DNA of 64,000 nucleotides from Allomuricauda sp. (GTDB lineage: Bacteria > Bacteroidota > Bacteroidia > Flavobacteriales > Flavobacteriaceae). The stretch is taken from contig NZ_JANQLX010000015.1 of the NCBI RefSeq assembly GCF_028280385.1, positions 1 to 64,000 of the forward strand. Direction: 5' to 3'. The notes under the pieces were generated by a model. The model was not told the origin of the DNA. It made no database searches and was given only the letters and a program-made list of their open reading frames with translations. A program made the translations under genes and the position numbers. This document shows, piece by piece, positions 1 to 7,260 of this stretch. Position 1 is the first letter of the stretch. Each line of letters opens with the position of its first letter.

Positions 1-1
1 T

Positions 2-1327
2 AAAAATTTTGGGAGTGCACCGACCGTTAAAATAGGTAATGCCATAATGACCATTGATGGCACTCCTACCGATACGGAGATATTCGCATTTATTCCTGAT
101 GGAGCAACCACGGGAAGAATCAGTGTCACTGCAAACGGCGATACCTATACCGGGGGCGAGTTTGAAGTGACCGAGGATGAAGAATCATCTTTTCCGACCG
201 TGGACAGTTTGAGCGACACCGAACTCGGCCCTGGCGATGTCCTTACCATCTCAGGAAGCGGATTTGATCCCGATGCCACTTATGTGGTTACATTTTCCAA
301 CAATGTACAGGGCACCATTACAGAAATAACCGAAAACCATATAAAGGTAGAGGTCCCAGAAGATGCTGCTTCCGGAGAAATTACCCTTTCCGTAAACAAT
401 GAAACGGATACCATCGGTTCCTTAAATATTTCCGAAGTAGTCATCCCGGAGCTTTACATTTTTGATTATACCTTAGACAAACTGGCCAAAATAAATATTG
501 AAACAGGGGAACTTACCTATATTGGGGAGGACATTCCTTATGGTTACAATACTCTGAATGCAGTGATTTTGGATAATGAATACATTGGATTTCAGATGGA
601 CAATCCTCAGCTCAATACAGAACCAAGCTTAGTTAAAATAAATTTGGAAACTGGCGTTTCTACCACAACGTATATTCAAGGATGGGGTGAAGTAGATTCA
701 TTTGATGATATGACTTTAAATGACGATAATGAGCTAATAATATTTCATGAGAATGAAGATTCCCAAAGCCATAAAGTCGCAAAAATAAATCCTAATGATG
801 CCACATTTGCTGATATTGGAACCATCAATGTCCCCGAATATGGAAACAATACCAGGGGGGCCGTCTATCACAGCGGAAATAACGAGTATGTTGGCCTTGC
901 AATAGACAATGCCGATTATGAAACGGAACCCGCCCTGGTCAGAATTAACCTAGATTCTGGAGAAGCAACCATAGTACCTATTCCAGAAAACGAGCTGACT
1001 GCAGGAAAGAGTTTTGATGACTTTGCTATTGACGATGATGATAATTTGTATGCATACTATTCTTCGGAAGATCGGTTGGTAAAAATAGACATCAACAATG
1101 GAGAGTTAACCCGAATAGGTGAAAACATTGGATATGGTAACAACACCAGAGGAATGGTTTATCATCCCGTCAACAACGAAATCATTGGGTTTCAAATGGA
1201 CAATGAAAACCAAGAAACTGCACCAAGTATAGTTCGTATCAATGTGGAAACGGGTAAAGTAACCACGGTTCCTGTATATCCACTACCAGAATCAGTTAAT
1301 TTTACCGATTTGGCCATTAAAAAATAG
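2..1327 (+). CDS. IPT/TIG-domain surface protein with C-terminal repeats, 5'-truncated
   Basis: The reading frame is open from base 2, upstream of the first ATG at 47, so the gene starts outside the window. The visible part holds the end of one IPT/TIG immunoglobulin-like domain (to about residue 44, counted from the ATG) and a second one (about 48-130, with the typical GSGF turn). Three repeats of about 95-100 residues follow (135-426). Each repeat has an L/V-x-K/R-I-N-x-E-T-G strand motif and a G-F-Q-M-D-N-like motif, which suggests a beta-propeller-like secreted domain. IPT/TIG domains are common in exported Bacteroidota proteins; no enzymatic motif is visible. It is rich in Asp, Asn and Glu, as expected for an extracellular protein. 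Its ligand is unknown. Confidence 0.8.
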   Translation, partial: KNFGSAPTVKIGNAIMTIDGTPTDTEIFAFIPDGATTGRISVTANGDTYTGGEFEVTEDEESSFPTVDSLSDTELGPGDVLTISGSGFDPDATYVVTFSNNVQGTITEITENHIKVEVPEDAASGEITLSVNNETDTIGSLNISEVVIPELYIFDYTLDKLAKINIETGELTYIGEDIPYGYNTLNAVILDNEYIGFQMDNPQLNTEPSLVKINLETGVSTTTYIQGWGEVDSFDDMTLNDDNELIIFHENEDSQSHKVAKINPNDATFADIGTINVPEYGNNTRGAVYHSGNNEYVGLAIDNADYETEPALVRINLDSGEATIVPIPENELTAGKSFDDFAIDDDDNLYAYYSSEDRLVKIDINNGELTRIGENIGYGNNTRGMVYHPVNNEIIGFQMDNENQETAPSIVRINVETGKVTTVPVYPLPESVNFTDLAIKK

Positions 1328-1356
1328 ACATTGAAATTTTAGCCCATAATAAGCGA

Positions 1357-1380
1357 CCGCCCACTTGGGCGGTTTTTTTT
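1357..1380 (+). terminator. Intrinsic terminator of the IPT/TIG gene
   Basis: CCGCCCA and TGGGCGG form a G+C-rich hairpin, followed by eight T on the plus strand. The T-run overlaps the stop codon of the convergent DUF2480 gene. Confidence 0.85.
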
Positions 1381-1882
1381 ATTTTCTTTTGTACAACGGC
1401 ACCGCAGAACAGGCTTCACCATACATCACGCTTTTGGCCACCTGTTGTATTTGGGTCATGGCCAAGATATAGGCGTTTTCCGGTACGGGTTTGTTTGAGC
1501 AACCCTTAATAATCACAGGTTTTTCCTTATAAGGTTCCAGGTCCAATTGGGAGAGTTGTTCTTGGTACAGCGAAGTCTCCAAGGTTTCCAAATCCCCAAC
1601 CACCACTTTTTTGGCGTAAGATGCCAATTTGGAGGTCACCAACATATAGGCCCAACCAGGTACTATAGCCTCTGAAGAGCAGGTTAAGGCAACATATGTA
1701 TCTTGGTATTGGGGCCAATCTTGATCATCCAAGTGGGTTCTAAACTCCTTTTCGCGAAGAATAAAGCCTTCATACAGCCAGTCTTTTATATCCAATACTT
1801 CCCTGCGACCTTCTTGGTAGAGATCCTCAAGGTCAAAGGTGATCAGTTTGCTTTCTGCCACTCGGTTTCTTATTTCTTCCAT
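1379..1882 (-). CDS. DUF2480 family protein, last gene of the SUF cluster
   Basis: This 167-residue cytoplasmic protein is recognised as DUF2480 by its overall sequence, including a conserved I-x-K-G-C-S segment (about 125-130) and an N-terminal acidic helix. The biochemical role is unknown. It often lies at the 3' end of flavobacterial suf clusters, and here it follows the DUF59 gene and an inserted four-helix-bundle gene on the same strand. That context suggests a role linked to Fe-S metabolism, but this is guilt by association. The ATG at 1882 follows an AGAG-like purine stretch. Confidence 0.8.
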   Translation of the reverse strand: MEEIRNRVAESKLITFDLEDLYQEGRREVLDIKDWLYEGFILREKEFRTHLDDQDWPQYQDTYVALTCSSEAIVPGWAYMLVTSKLASYAKKVVVGDLETLETSLYQEQLSQLDLEPYKEKPVIIKGCSNKPVPENAYILAMTQIQQVAKSVMYGEACSAVPLYKRK

Positions 1883-1898
1883 CTCTAAACAGTTGTCA

Positions 1899-1933
1899 GA
1901 TTTCGGATATCGGTTTTCGGTATTCAGTAATCG
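1899..1933. repeat. Degenerate 7-bp repeats, DUF2480-side border of the first fhb cassette
   Basis: Five consecutive 7-mers on the plus strand (GATTTCG, GATATCG, GTTTTCG, GTATTCA, GTAATCG) share the pattern GNNNTCR. They match the GATGTCG array at 2516-2557 on the other side of the fhb gene. The array ends 16 nt before the DUF2480 start codon. Confidence 0.65.
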
Positions 1934-2035
1934 GTGGTAAGTTATCAGAAACCAGTGCTCGGATTTCCTTTATCAGTAGTTCACGCCCTAGGCATAAAAT
2001 TCTGATTTCTGACCTCTGCCATCTGAAACGTAAAT

Positions 2036-2413
2036 TTAACTCTTGTTTTCCAAATACTTGATCAATCCAAAAATGGTCTTTGAAACTTTCTCACAAATGG
2101 CATATGTCTTTTCAAATTGTGTAGTGGAGATATAATCTGCGTCAACCGCCAAATACAATTGGGATTTTACCTCATAGCAAGAAGCTTTAGCCACATTTAG
2201 AAAATAAATGAACTCCTTTTTCGACTTTCTTCCAAAGCCTTCTGCAATATTTGAGGAAACCGAAATGGAGGCTCTTCTAATTTGATCTCGTAAAGCAAAA
2301 TCCCTTGAAAATGAATTGTCACTGGTTAATCTATATATCTCTTTGTTCAATTTTCTAGCACTTTGCCAGGAAACTAGTTGTTCAAACCCCTTATCCATAA
2401 CAGTACTTGCCAT
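2036..2413 (-). CDS. Four-helix-bundle protein (23S rRNA intervening-sequence family), copy 1
   Basis: This 125-residue all-helical protein belongs to the PF05635/TIGR02436 family, first known from ORFs inside 23S rRNA intervening sequences. The signature S-I-S-V-S-S-N-I-A-E-G-F-G lies at about 50-62, and a second conserved stretch (A-K-A-S-x-x-E-V-x-S-Q-L) at about 75-86. The molecular function is unknown; relatives assemble as pentameric bundles, and the Avd accessory protein of diversity-generating retroelements has the same fold. It lies between the DUF59 and DUF2480 genes of the SUF operon, on the same strand, with 7-bp repeats on both sides. The start could be the ATG at 2413 or the one at 2398 (M-D-K-G-F-E), which matches relatives better. 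Confidence 0.85.
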   Translation of the reverse strand: MASTVMDKGFEQLVSWQSARKLNKEIYRLTSDNSFSRDFALRDQIRRASISVSSNIAEGFGRKSKKEFIYFLNVAKASCYEVKSQLYLAVDADYISTTQFEKTYAICEKVSKTIFGLIKYLENKS

Positions 2414-2472
2414 TTTAGGATATCCGAGGTTATGATATCAGTTGTTGTTTCTAATTTTGTGTTTCTTTTTTT

Positions 2473-2557
2473 GGAACTCGGAACTCGGAACTCGGAACTC
2501 GGAACTCGGAACTCTGATGTCGGATGTCGGATGTCGGATGTCGGATGTCGGATGTCG
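2473..2557. repeat. Two adjacent perfect 7-bp tandem arrays, 6 x GGAACTC and 6 x GATGTCG
   Basis: Six perfect copies of GGAACTC (2473-2514) are followed, after one T, by six perfect copies of GATGTCG (2516-2557). They fill the gap between the DUF59 stop codon and the fhb gene. Perfect short repeats of this kind are prone to slippage, so the copy number probably varies between strains. The unit length of 7 would not preserve a reading frame, but the array is intergenic. Confidence 0.95.
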
Positions 2558-2563
2558 GAAAGT

Positions 2564-2893
2564 TTACAATAACCCCAACTCCAATTTCGCTTCCTCGCTC
2601 ATCAAGTCCTGGGTCCAGGGAGGATCAAAAGTGATTTCTACTTCCACATCTTTTAAAATATCCAAGGATTTTACCTTTTCCTCTACCTCAACCGGCAAGG
2701 TTTCTGCAACCGGGCAATTAGGAGTAGTCAGGGTCATTAGAATCTTCACATCATAATCCTCATTGACAAACACGTCGTAGATTAATCCCAATTCGTAAAT
2801 ATCCACTGGGATTTCAGGATCATAAATGGTCTTCAGCACCCCTACGATTTTCTCACCAAGCTCTTGGGTATCTATTGTGGTTTCTTCGCTCAT
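2564..2893 (-). CDS. DUF59/MIP18-family Fe-S assembly protein (SufT-like)
   Basis: This 109-residue protein is of the MIP18/DUF59 family. It has the hallmark D-P-E-I-P-V-D-I-Y-E-L-G-L-I-Y (about 25-39) and the conserved Cys in T-T-P-N-C-P (about 60). Family members act in maturation or trafficking of Fe-S clusters (SufT, CIA2-like). It lies 6 nt after sufE in the SUF operon, which fits this role. It is cytoplasmic, single-domain and of normal length. Confidence 0.9.
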   Translation of the reverse strand: MSEETTIDTQELGEKIVGVLKTIYDPEIPVDIYELGLIYDVFVNEDYDVKILMTLTTPNCPVAETLPVEVEEKVKSLDILKDVEVEITFDPPWTQDLMSEEAKLELGLL

Positions 2894-2899
2894 TCTTCT

Positions 2900-3322
2900 T
2901 TAATTCAATTGGGTTTGATAGGCCACGGCATACAACTTCAACTGCTTGATCATACTTACCAAACCATTGGCCCTTGTGGGCGATAAATGTTCTTTTAAGC
3001 CTATCTCATCTATAAACTCAGTGTCTGCATCTATGATATCCTGCGGCTTTTGATTGCTAAAAGCCCGGATCAAAATGGCAATAATGCCCTTGGTGATTAT
3101 GGCATCGCTATCTGCCGTGAACACCAATTTGTCCTCATCCAATTCGGCATGTACCCATACCTTGCTTTGGCAACCTTTTATGATGTTGTCCTCAACTTTA
3201 TATTGATCTTCGATCAAGGGAAGGGATTTGCCCAGTTCAATCATGTACTCATATCGCTGCATCCAATCATCGAACATGGAAAACTCATCCACAATTTCTT
3301 CCTGTATCTCTGTTATGGTCAT
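2900..3322 (-). CDS. sufE: SufE family cysteine desulfuration protein
   Basis: SufE accepts persulfide sulfur from SufS and passes it to the SufBCD scaffold. The 140-residue protein has the normal length. The acceptor Cys is in the family motif K-G-C-Q-S-K-V-W (about residue 51). It lies 72 nt downstream of sufS and just upstream of the DUF59 gene. The start ATG at 3322 precedes M-T-I-T-E-I-Q, which matches the family N-terminus. Confidence 0.93.
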   Translation of the reverse strand: MTITEIQEEIVDEFSMFDDWMQRYEYMIELGKSLPLIEDQYKVEDNIIKGCQSKVWVHAELDEDKLVFTADSDAIITKGIIAILIRAFSNQKPQDIIDADTEFIDEIGLKEHLSPTRANGLVSMIKQLKLYAVAYQTQLN

Positions 3323-3394
3323 TTAAAAATTTTGTTCAAAAATACGACTCAGGCCATTGTCCATCAAACCTTTAAGATAAAGATAACGTTGGTG

Positions 3395-4621
3395 CTACAA
3401 GAGCATGGATTTGGCCTTTTTTACCCCTTCCACCAAAATATCCACTTCCTCCTTGGTGTTATAGAAACTAAAACTTGCCCTAACCGTACCGGGAATTTTA
3501 TAGAAATCCATGATGGGTTGGGCACAATGATGACCTGTTCTTACGGCTATTCCCAATTTGTCCAAGATCGTTCCAATGTCATAGGGATGAATGCCATCTA
3601 TATTGAATGAAATCACCGAAGTCTTGTTTTTGGCCGTCCCATAAATACGAAGTCCTTCAATACCCAACAATTGTTCCGTGGCATACTGGAGCAAGTCTGA
3701 TTCATACTGGGCAATGTTGTCCATTCCAATCCCATTCAAATAATCCAGCGCCGCACCAAAAGCAATTCCACCGCAAATATTCGGGGTTCCTGCCTCAAAT
3801 TTATGGGGCAAATCAGCATAGGTGGTCTTTTCAAATGTCACCTCCGCAATCATCTCGCCTCCACCTTGATAGGGCGGTAGCTTGTTCAGCCATTCCTCTT
3901 TTCCGTAAAGAATCCCCACTCCGGTTGGACCGCACATTTTATGGGCAGACACTGTATAGAAGTCCACATCCAAAGCTTGCATATCCGCATTTATGTGAGG
4001 TGCGGCCTGGGCACCATCTATCAATACGGCAGCTCCCACTTTATGGGCGGCATCAATCAATTCTTCAATGGGGTTGACCGTTCCCAACGCATTGGATACA
4101 TGATTGCAGAACACCAGCTTGGTCCTATCAGACAACAAATTGTGAAATTCCTCAATGATCAGTTCTCCATTTTCGTTCATGGGAATGACCTTCAAAACAC
4201 CTCCTGTTCTCTCGCATAGCATCTGCCAGGGTACAATGTTGGAATGGTGCTCCATGGCAGAGACCAGTATCTCATCTCCCTCGCTTATAAAAGAAGAAAA
4301 GCCTTGAGCCACTAAATTGATGCCATGGGTTGTGCCCGAGGTAAAAATAACCTCGTGGGACCTGGCAATATTAAAATGGGCCTGTATCTTTTTCCGTGCC
4401 TCTTCATAGGCATCGGTTGCTTCTTGCGACAATGTATGTACTCCCCGGTGGATATTGGCATTGTAGCCATGGTAATACTCTACAATTGCATCTATGACCT
4501 GCTGCGGGGTCTGGGAGGTGGCAGCATTGTCCAGATACACCAACGGTCTACCATTGACCTCTCTTTGGAGGATGGGAAAATCCTTTCGGATTCTCTGAAT
4601 GTCCAATCCTATTTCCAACAT
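3395..4621 (-). CDS. sufS: Cysteine desulfurase SufS
   Basis: This 408-residue PLP enzyme converts L-cysteine to alanine and supplies persulfide sulfur for Fe-S clusters. The PLP lysine is in S-A-H-K-M-C-G-P (about 229), and the catalytic Cys is in R-T-G-H-H-C-A-Q-P (about 366), as in group II (SufS-type) enzymes. It starts 3 nt after the sufD stop codon, so the two are probably translationally coupled. An alternative ATG in the first residues cannot be excluded. Confidence 0.96.
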   Translation of the reverse strand: MLEIGLDIQRIRKDFPILQREVNGRPLVYLDNAATSQTPQQVIDAIVEYYHGYNANIHRGVHTLSQEATDAYEEARKKIQAHFNIARSHEVIFTSGTTHGINLVAQGFSSFISEGDEILVSAMEHHSNIVPWQMLCERTGGVLKVIPMNENGELIIEEFHNLLSDRTKLVFCNHVSNALGTVNPIEELIDAAHKVGAAVLIDGAQAAPHINADMQALDVDFYTVSAHKMCGPTGVGILYGKEEWLNKLPPYQGGGEMIAEVTFEKTTYADLPHKFEAGTPNICGGIAFGAALDYLNGIGMDNIAQYESDLLQYATEQLLGIEGLRIYGTAKNKTSVISFNIDGIHPYDIGTILDKLGIAVRTGHHCAQPIMDFYKIPGTVRASFSFYNTKEEVDILVEGVKKAKSMLL

Positions 4622-4624
4622 AAC

Positions 4625-5941
4625 TTACAGGTCAAATCCAACACGAACGCCAAGGGTATTGGCTATGATCTTGTTGATGCGTGTTTTAAGTTCGGGAATC
4701 CGAACACTTTCCAAAACATTGTTGGCAAAAGCATACATCAACAGGGCCGTGGCCTCTTTTTTGGGGATTCCGCGGGACTGCAGATAGAAGAGTGCATCCT
4801 CATCCAATTGTCCAATGGTACAGCCGTGGGAGCATTTTACATCATCAGCAAAAATCTCCAATTGGGGTTTGGTATTGATCGTGGCCTTGTCACTCAACAA
4901 TATATTGTTGTTCTGTTGGAAAGCATTGGTCTTTTGAGCAATTTGGTCCACAATAATCTTCCCGTTGAACACTCCCGTGGATTTCTCACCAAAAATTCCC
5001 TTATAATCTTGGTGGCTCTCACAATTTGGCTGCGCATGGTGTACCAAGGTATGGTGGTCCACATGTTGCTTTTCGCCCAAGATGGTCACCCCTTTTAAGG
5101 TAGAATCTATTCGCTCCCCGTTTTGGTAAAAATTAAGATTGTTCCGGGTCAGCTTACCTCCAAACGAAAAGGTATGCACCCGAACCACACTCTTATCCTT
5201 TTGGGCAATATAGGTGTTATCAATCAGTGATGCGGTCTTTGCATCATTCTGCATTTTGTAATAGTCCACGTGGGCGTCTTTACCTGCAAAAATTTCAGTG
5301 ACCGAGTTGGTAAATACCTCGTTGGTGGTCAAGCTTTGATGACGTTCAATAACCTGCACCTCGGCATTTTCCTCCACAATGATCAAGTTTCTGGGCTGTA
5401 GCATCAAGGCCGCCTCGTTACCGGTGGCAAAATGAATGATCTGAACCGGTTTTCTCGGTGCTTTGTTCTTGGGGATATAGATATAGGCTCCTTCCCTACT
5501 AAATGCGGTGTTCAAGGTTGTAAGCGACTCATCTTTGGAGGCCACTTTATTGAAATACACATCTATAATCTGTTTGTACTGTGGCTTGGTCAAAGCAGCG
5601 CTCAACAGACACACATCAACACCGTCATGGGTTGTCTCTGATAAATAAGAGCTATAAACCCCATCAATAAACACAATTTTATAGGTGTCTATCTCATGGA
5701 GGAAATACTTTTTGATCTCTTTGTAGTCCAGTGCGGCCTCTTGCTTGGGAAAAATGCTGAAATCAACCTTTTGGAGATTGTTCAAAGAAGTATATTTCCA
5801 AGCTTCTTCCTTTTTGGACGGAAAGCCCTTGGTCTCAAAATTTTTTATGGCCTCTGAACGAACCTCATGGACAGGATGATCCAAATCCACATTGTTCTCG
5901 AAGGCTATAAATGAAGAAAGTAATTTATCTTTTAAATCCAT
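4625..5941 (-). CDS. sufD: Fe-S cluster assembly protein SufD
   Basis: This is a subunit of the SufBC2D scaffold. The frame could start at 5959, but that ATG and the next residues lie inside the 80-bp repeat at 5954-6033. The ATG at 5941 is preceded by GAGAAAG and gives M-D-L-K-D-K-L-L, a usual SufD N-terminus of 438 residues. The C-terminal half has the SufB/D beta-helix with C-S-H-G-C-T-I-G-Q-L-D (about 375-385), a family signature. It lies between sufC and sufS in the operon. Confidence 0.95.
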   Translation of the reverse strand: MDLKDKLLSSFIAFENNVDLDHPVHEVRSEAIKNFETKGFPSKKEEAWKYTSLNNLQKVDFSIFPKQEAALDYKEIKKYFLHEIDTYKIVFIDGVYSSYLSETTHDGVDVCLLSAALTKPQYKQIIDVYFNKVASKDESLTTLNTAFSREGAYIYIPKNKAPRKPVQIIHFATGNEAALMLQPRNLIIVEENAEVQVIERHQSLTTNEVFTNSVTEIFAGKDAHVDYYKMQNDAKTASLIDNTYIAQKDKSVVRVHTFSFGGKLTRNNLNFYQNGERIDSTLKGVTILGEKQHVDHHTLVHHAQPNCESHQDYKGIFGEKSTGVFNGKIIVDQIAQKTNAFQQNNNILLSDKATINTKPQLEIFADDVKCSHGCTIGQLDEDALFYLQSRGIPKKEATALLMYAFANNVLESVRIPELKTRINKIIANTLGVRVGFDL

Positions 5942-5953
5942 TTTCTTTCTCGT

Positions 5954-6033
5954 TGTCATTCCCGTGAAAACGGGGATCTTAAAATTATCGGTTTATCGCA
6001 CATCCATGGATTCCTGCTGAAGTAGGAACGACA
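5954..6033. repeat. 80-bp two-hairpin REP/MITE-like element between sufC and sufD
   Basis: The ends TGTCATTCC (5954-5962) and GGAACGACA (6025-6033) are inverted with one mismatch. Inside are two smaller hairpins: ATTCCCGT/ACGGGGAT with loop GAAA (5958-5977) and TTCCTGC/GTAGGAA (6011-6028). This layout resembles the widespread intergenic REP-type elements. It is not coding and provides a false upstream ATG for sufD. In the transcript it would fold just ahead of sufD. Confidence 0.75.
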
Positions 6034-6039
6034 TAGGAC

Positions 6040-6792
6040 TTATACAACCGTTTCTTGCTTTATCCAGTCGTATCCTTTTTCTTCCAGTTCCAGGGCCAAC
6101 TCTTTCGAGCCCGATTTAACAATTTTTCCATCATGGAGCACATGAACAAAGTCTGGAACAATGTATTCCAATAATCTTTGGTAGTGGGTGATCACAATGA
6201 TGGCATTGTCTTTCCCGCGCAATTTGTTGACACCATTCGCCACTATTCGAAGTGCATCGATATCCAGTCCTGAATCTGTTTCATCCAGAATGGCCAGTTT
6301 GGGCTCCATCATCGCCATTTGGAATATTTCGTTCCTTTTTTTCTCCCCCCCTGAAAAACCTTCATTCAGGGAACGGGACAAAAACTTGCGGTCAATTTCC
6401 AACAGCTCTGACTTCTCACGAATCAATTTCAGCATCTGATTGGCGGGCATATCCTCCAATCCCCTTGCCTTTCTGGATTCGTTGATGGCCGTTTTCATAA
6501 AATTGGTGACCGTAACTCCGGGGATTTCCACAGGGTATTGGAACGAAAGGAAGATTCCCTTGTGTGCTCTTTCTTCAGGGGCCAGTTCCTCCAAGTCCTC
6601 CCCTTCGAGCGAAACACTTCCTTTTTTAATCTCAAATTCCTCTTTCCCGGCGATTACGGAAGCCAAAGTACTTTTTCCCGAACCATTAGGCCCCATGATC
6701 GCATGAACTTCGCCTGGTTTTACTTCAAGATTGATTCCTTTTAAAATCTTCTTATCCTCTACGCTGGCGTGTAAATTTTTTATTTCTAGCAT
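6040..6792 (-). CDS. sufC: SUF system ATPase SufC
   Basis: This ABC-type ATPase of the SufBC2D complex is about 250 residues with the ATG at 6792 (a TTG at 6801 is less likely). It shows Walker A G-P-N-G-S-G-K-S-T (about 36-44), the signature L-N-E-G-F-S-G-G-E-K-K-R (about 145-156) and Walker B L-A-I-L-D-E-T-D-S-G-L-D. It is soluble and has no membrane segment. It is separated from sufB by a four-helix-bundle gene whose left border repeat ends 14 nt before this start codon. Confidence 0.96.
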   Translation of the reverse strand: MLEIKNLHASVEDKKILKGINLEVKPGEVHAIMGPNGSGKSTLASVIAGKEEFEIKKGSVSLEGEDLEELAPEERAHKGIFLSFQYPVEIPGVTVTNFMKTAINESRKARGLEDMPANQMLKLIREKSELLEIDRKFLSRSLNEGFSGGEKKRNEIFQMAMMEPKLAILDETDSGLDIDALRIVANGVNKLRGKDNAIIVITHYQRLLEYIVPDFVHVLHDGKIVKSGSKELALELEEKGYDWIKQETVV

Positions 6793-6806
6793 TATTTCCA
6801 AGTCTA

Positions 6807-6830
6807 AAAGTCCAAAGTTGAAAAGTTGAT
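6807..6830. repeat. Left arm of the inverted repeat around the second fhb cassette
   Basis: The arm runs AAAGTCC, AAAGTTG, AAAAGTTGAT on the plus strand, with near 7-bp period. It matches the reverse complement of 7220-7244 at about 20 of 25 positions, including AAAGTCC and GTTGAT exactly. It starts 14 nt upstream of the sufC start and ends 6 nt from the fhb stop. Confidence 0.75.
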
Positions 6831-6836
6831 AAGCAT

Positions 6837-7208
6837 TTATTTGTTTTTGGTTTCCAAATACTTGATGAATCCTGATATCAACTTTGAAATTTCCGTTATT
6901 TCAAATTTTAGTTCCTCAAAAATCTCTTCCTTCAAATAGCGTAAGTCATAGGCAAGGTATAATTGAGATCTCACCTCTCCTGCTGATGCCTTTGCTATGA
7001 ATAAAAATTGTTTAAACTCTTTATCTGTATTTCTTTCAAACCCTTCAGCAATATTTGATGTTATCGATATTGCTGCTTTACGCATCTGTTTTTTTAGTTC
7101 AAAATCTACCTTAAAACCACCCTTTTCAGTTTCGGCGTACAACTTTTTGGTAAATGTTCTTGCTCTGGCCCATGCTTTTATTTCCTCAAAACATTCAATT
7201 TTCCCCAT
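6837..7208 (-). CDS. Four-helix-bundle protein (23S rRNA intervening-sequence family), copy 2
   Basis: This 123-residue protein starts M-G-K-I-E-C-F-E-E, a usual start for the family. It has A-I-S-I-T-S-N-I-A-E-G-F-E (about 48-60) and A-K-A-S-A-G-E-V-R-S-Q-L (about 74-85). Function is unknown. It lies between sufB and sufC, two genes for partner subunits of one complex, and on the same strand. An imperfect inverted repeat (6807-6830 and 7220-7244) encloses it. It is clearly related to copy 1 but diverged, so it is not a recent duplicate. Confidence 0.9.
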   Translation of the reverse strand: MGKIECFEEIKAWARARTFTKKLYAETEKGGFKVDFELKKQMRKAAISITSNIAEGFERNTDKEFKQFLFIAKASAGEVRSQLYLAYDLRYLKEEIFEELKFEITEISKLISGFIKYLETKNK

Positions 7209-7219
7209 CCCCTAAAACC

Positions 7220-7244
7220 ATCAACACTTTGAACATCGGACTTT
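7220..7244. repeat. Right arm of the inverted repeat around the second fhb cassette
   Basis: Read on the minus strand it is AAAGTCC, GATGTTC, AAAGTGTTGAT. It lies 16 nt after the sufB stop codon and 11 nt before the fhb start codon. In the minus-strand transcript it can pair with the arm at 6807-6830. Confidence 0.75.
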
Positions 7245-7260
7245 CGCCTTTTTACTTCAT

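Noticed and set aside
2036-2413. Four-helix-bundle gene as part of a diversity-generating retroelement
   Set aside because: No reverse transcriptase, template repeat or variable repeat occurs in the window, for this copy or the other three.
2473-2557. Possible CRISPR-like array
   Set aside because: The units are contiguous 7-mers with no spacers and no cas genes are nearby; they are simple tandem repeats.
3050-3610. Plus-strand 186-codon frame opposite sufE and sufS
   Set aside because: It crosses two well-supported minus-strand genes and shows no family or signal sequence.
4325-5098. Plus-strand 257-codon frame opposite sufS and sufD
   Set aside because: It is the complement of conserved coding sequence, with no independent support.
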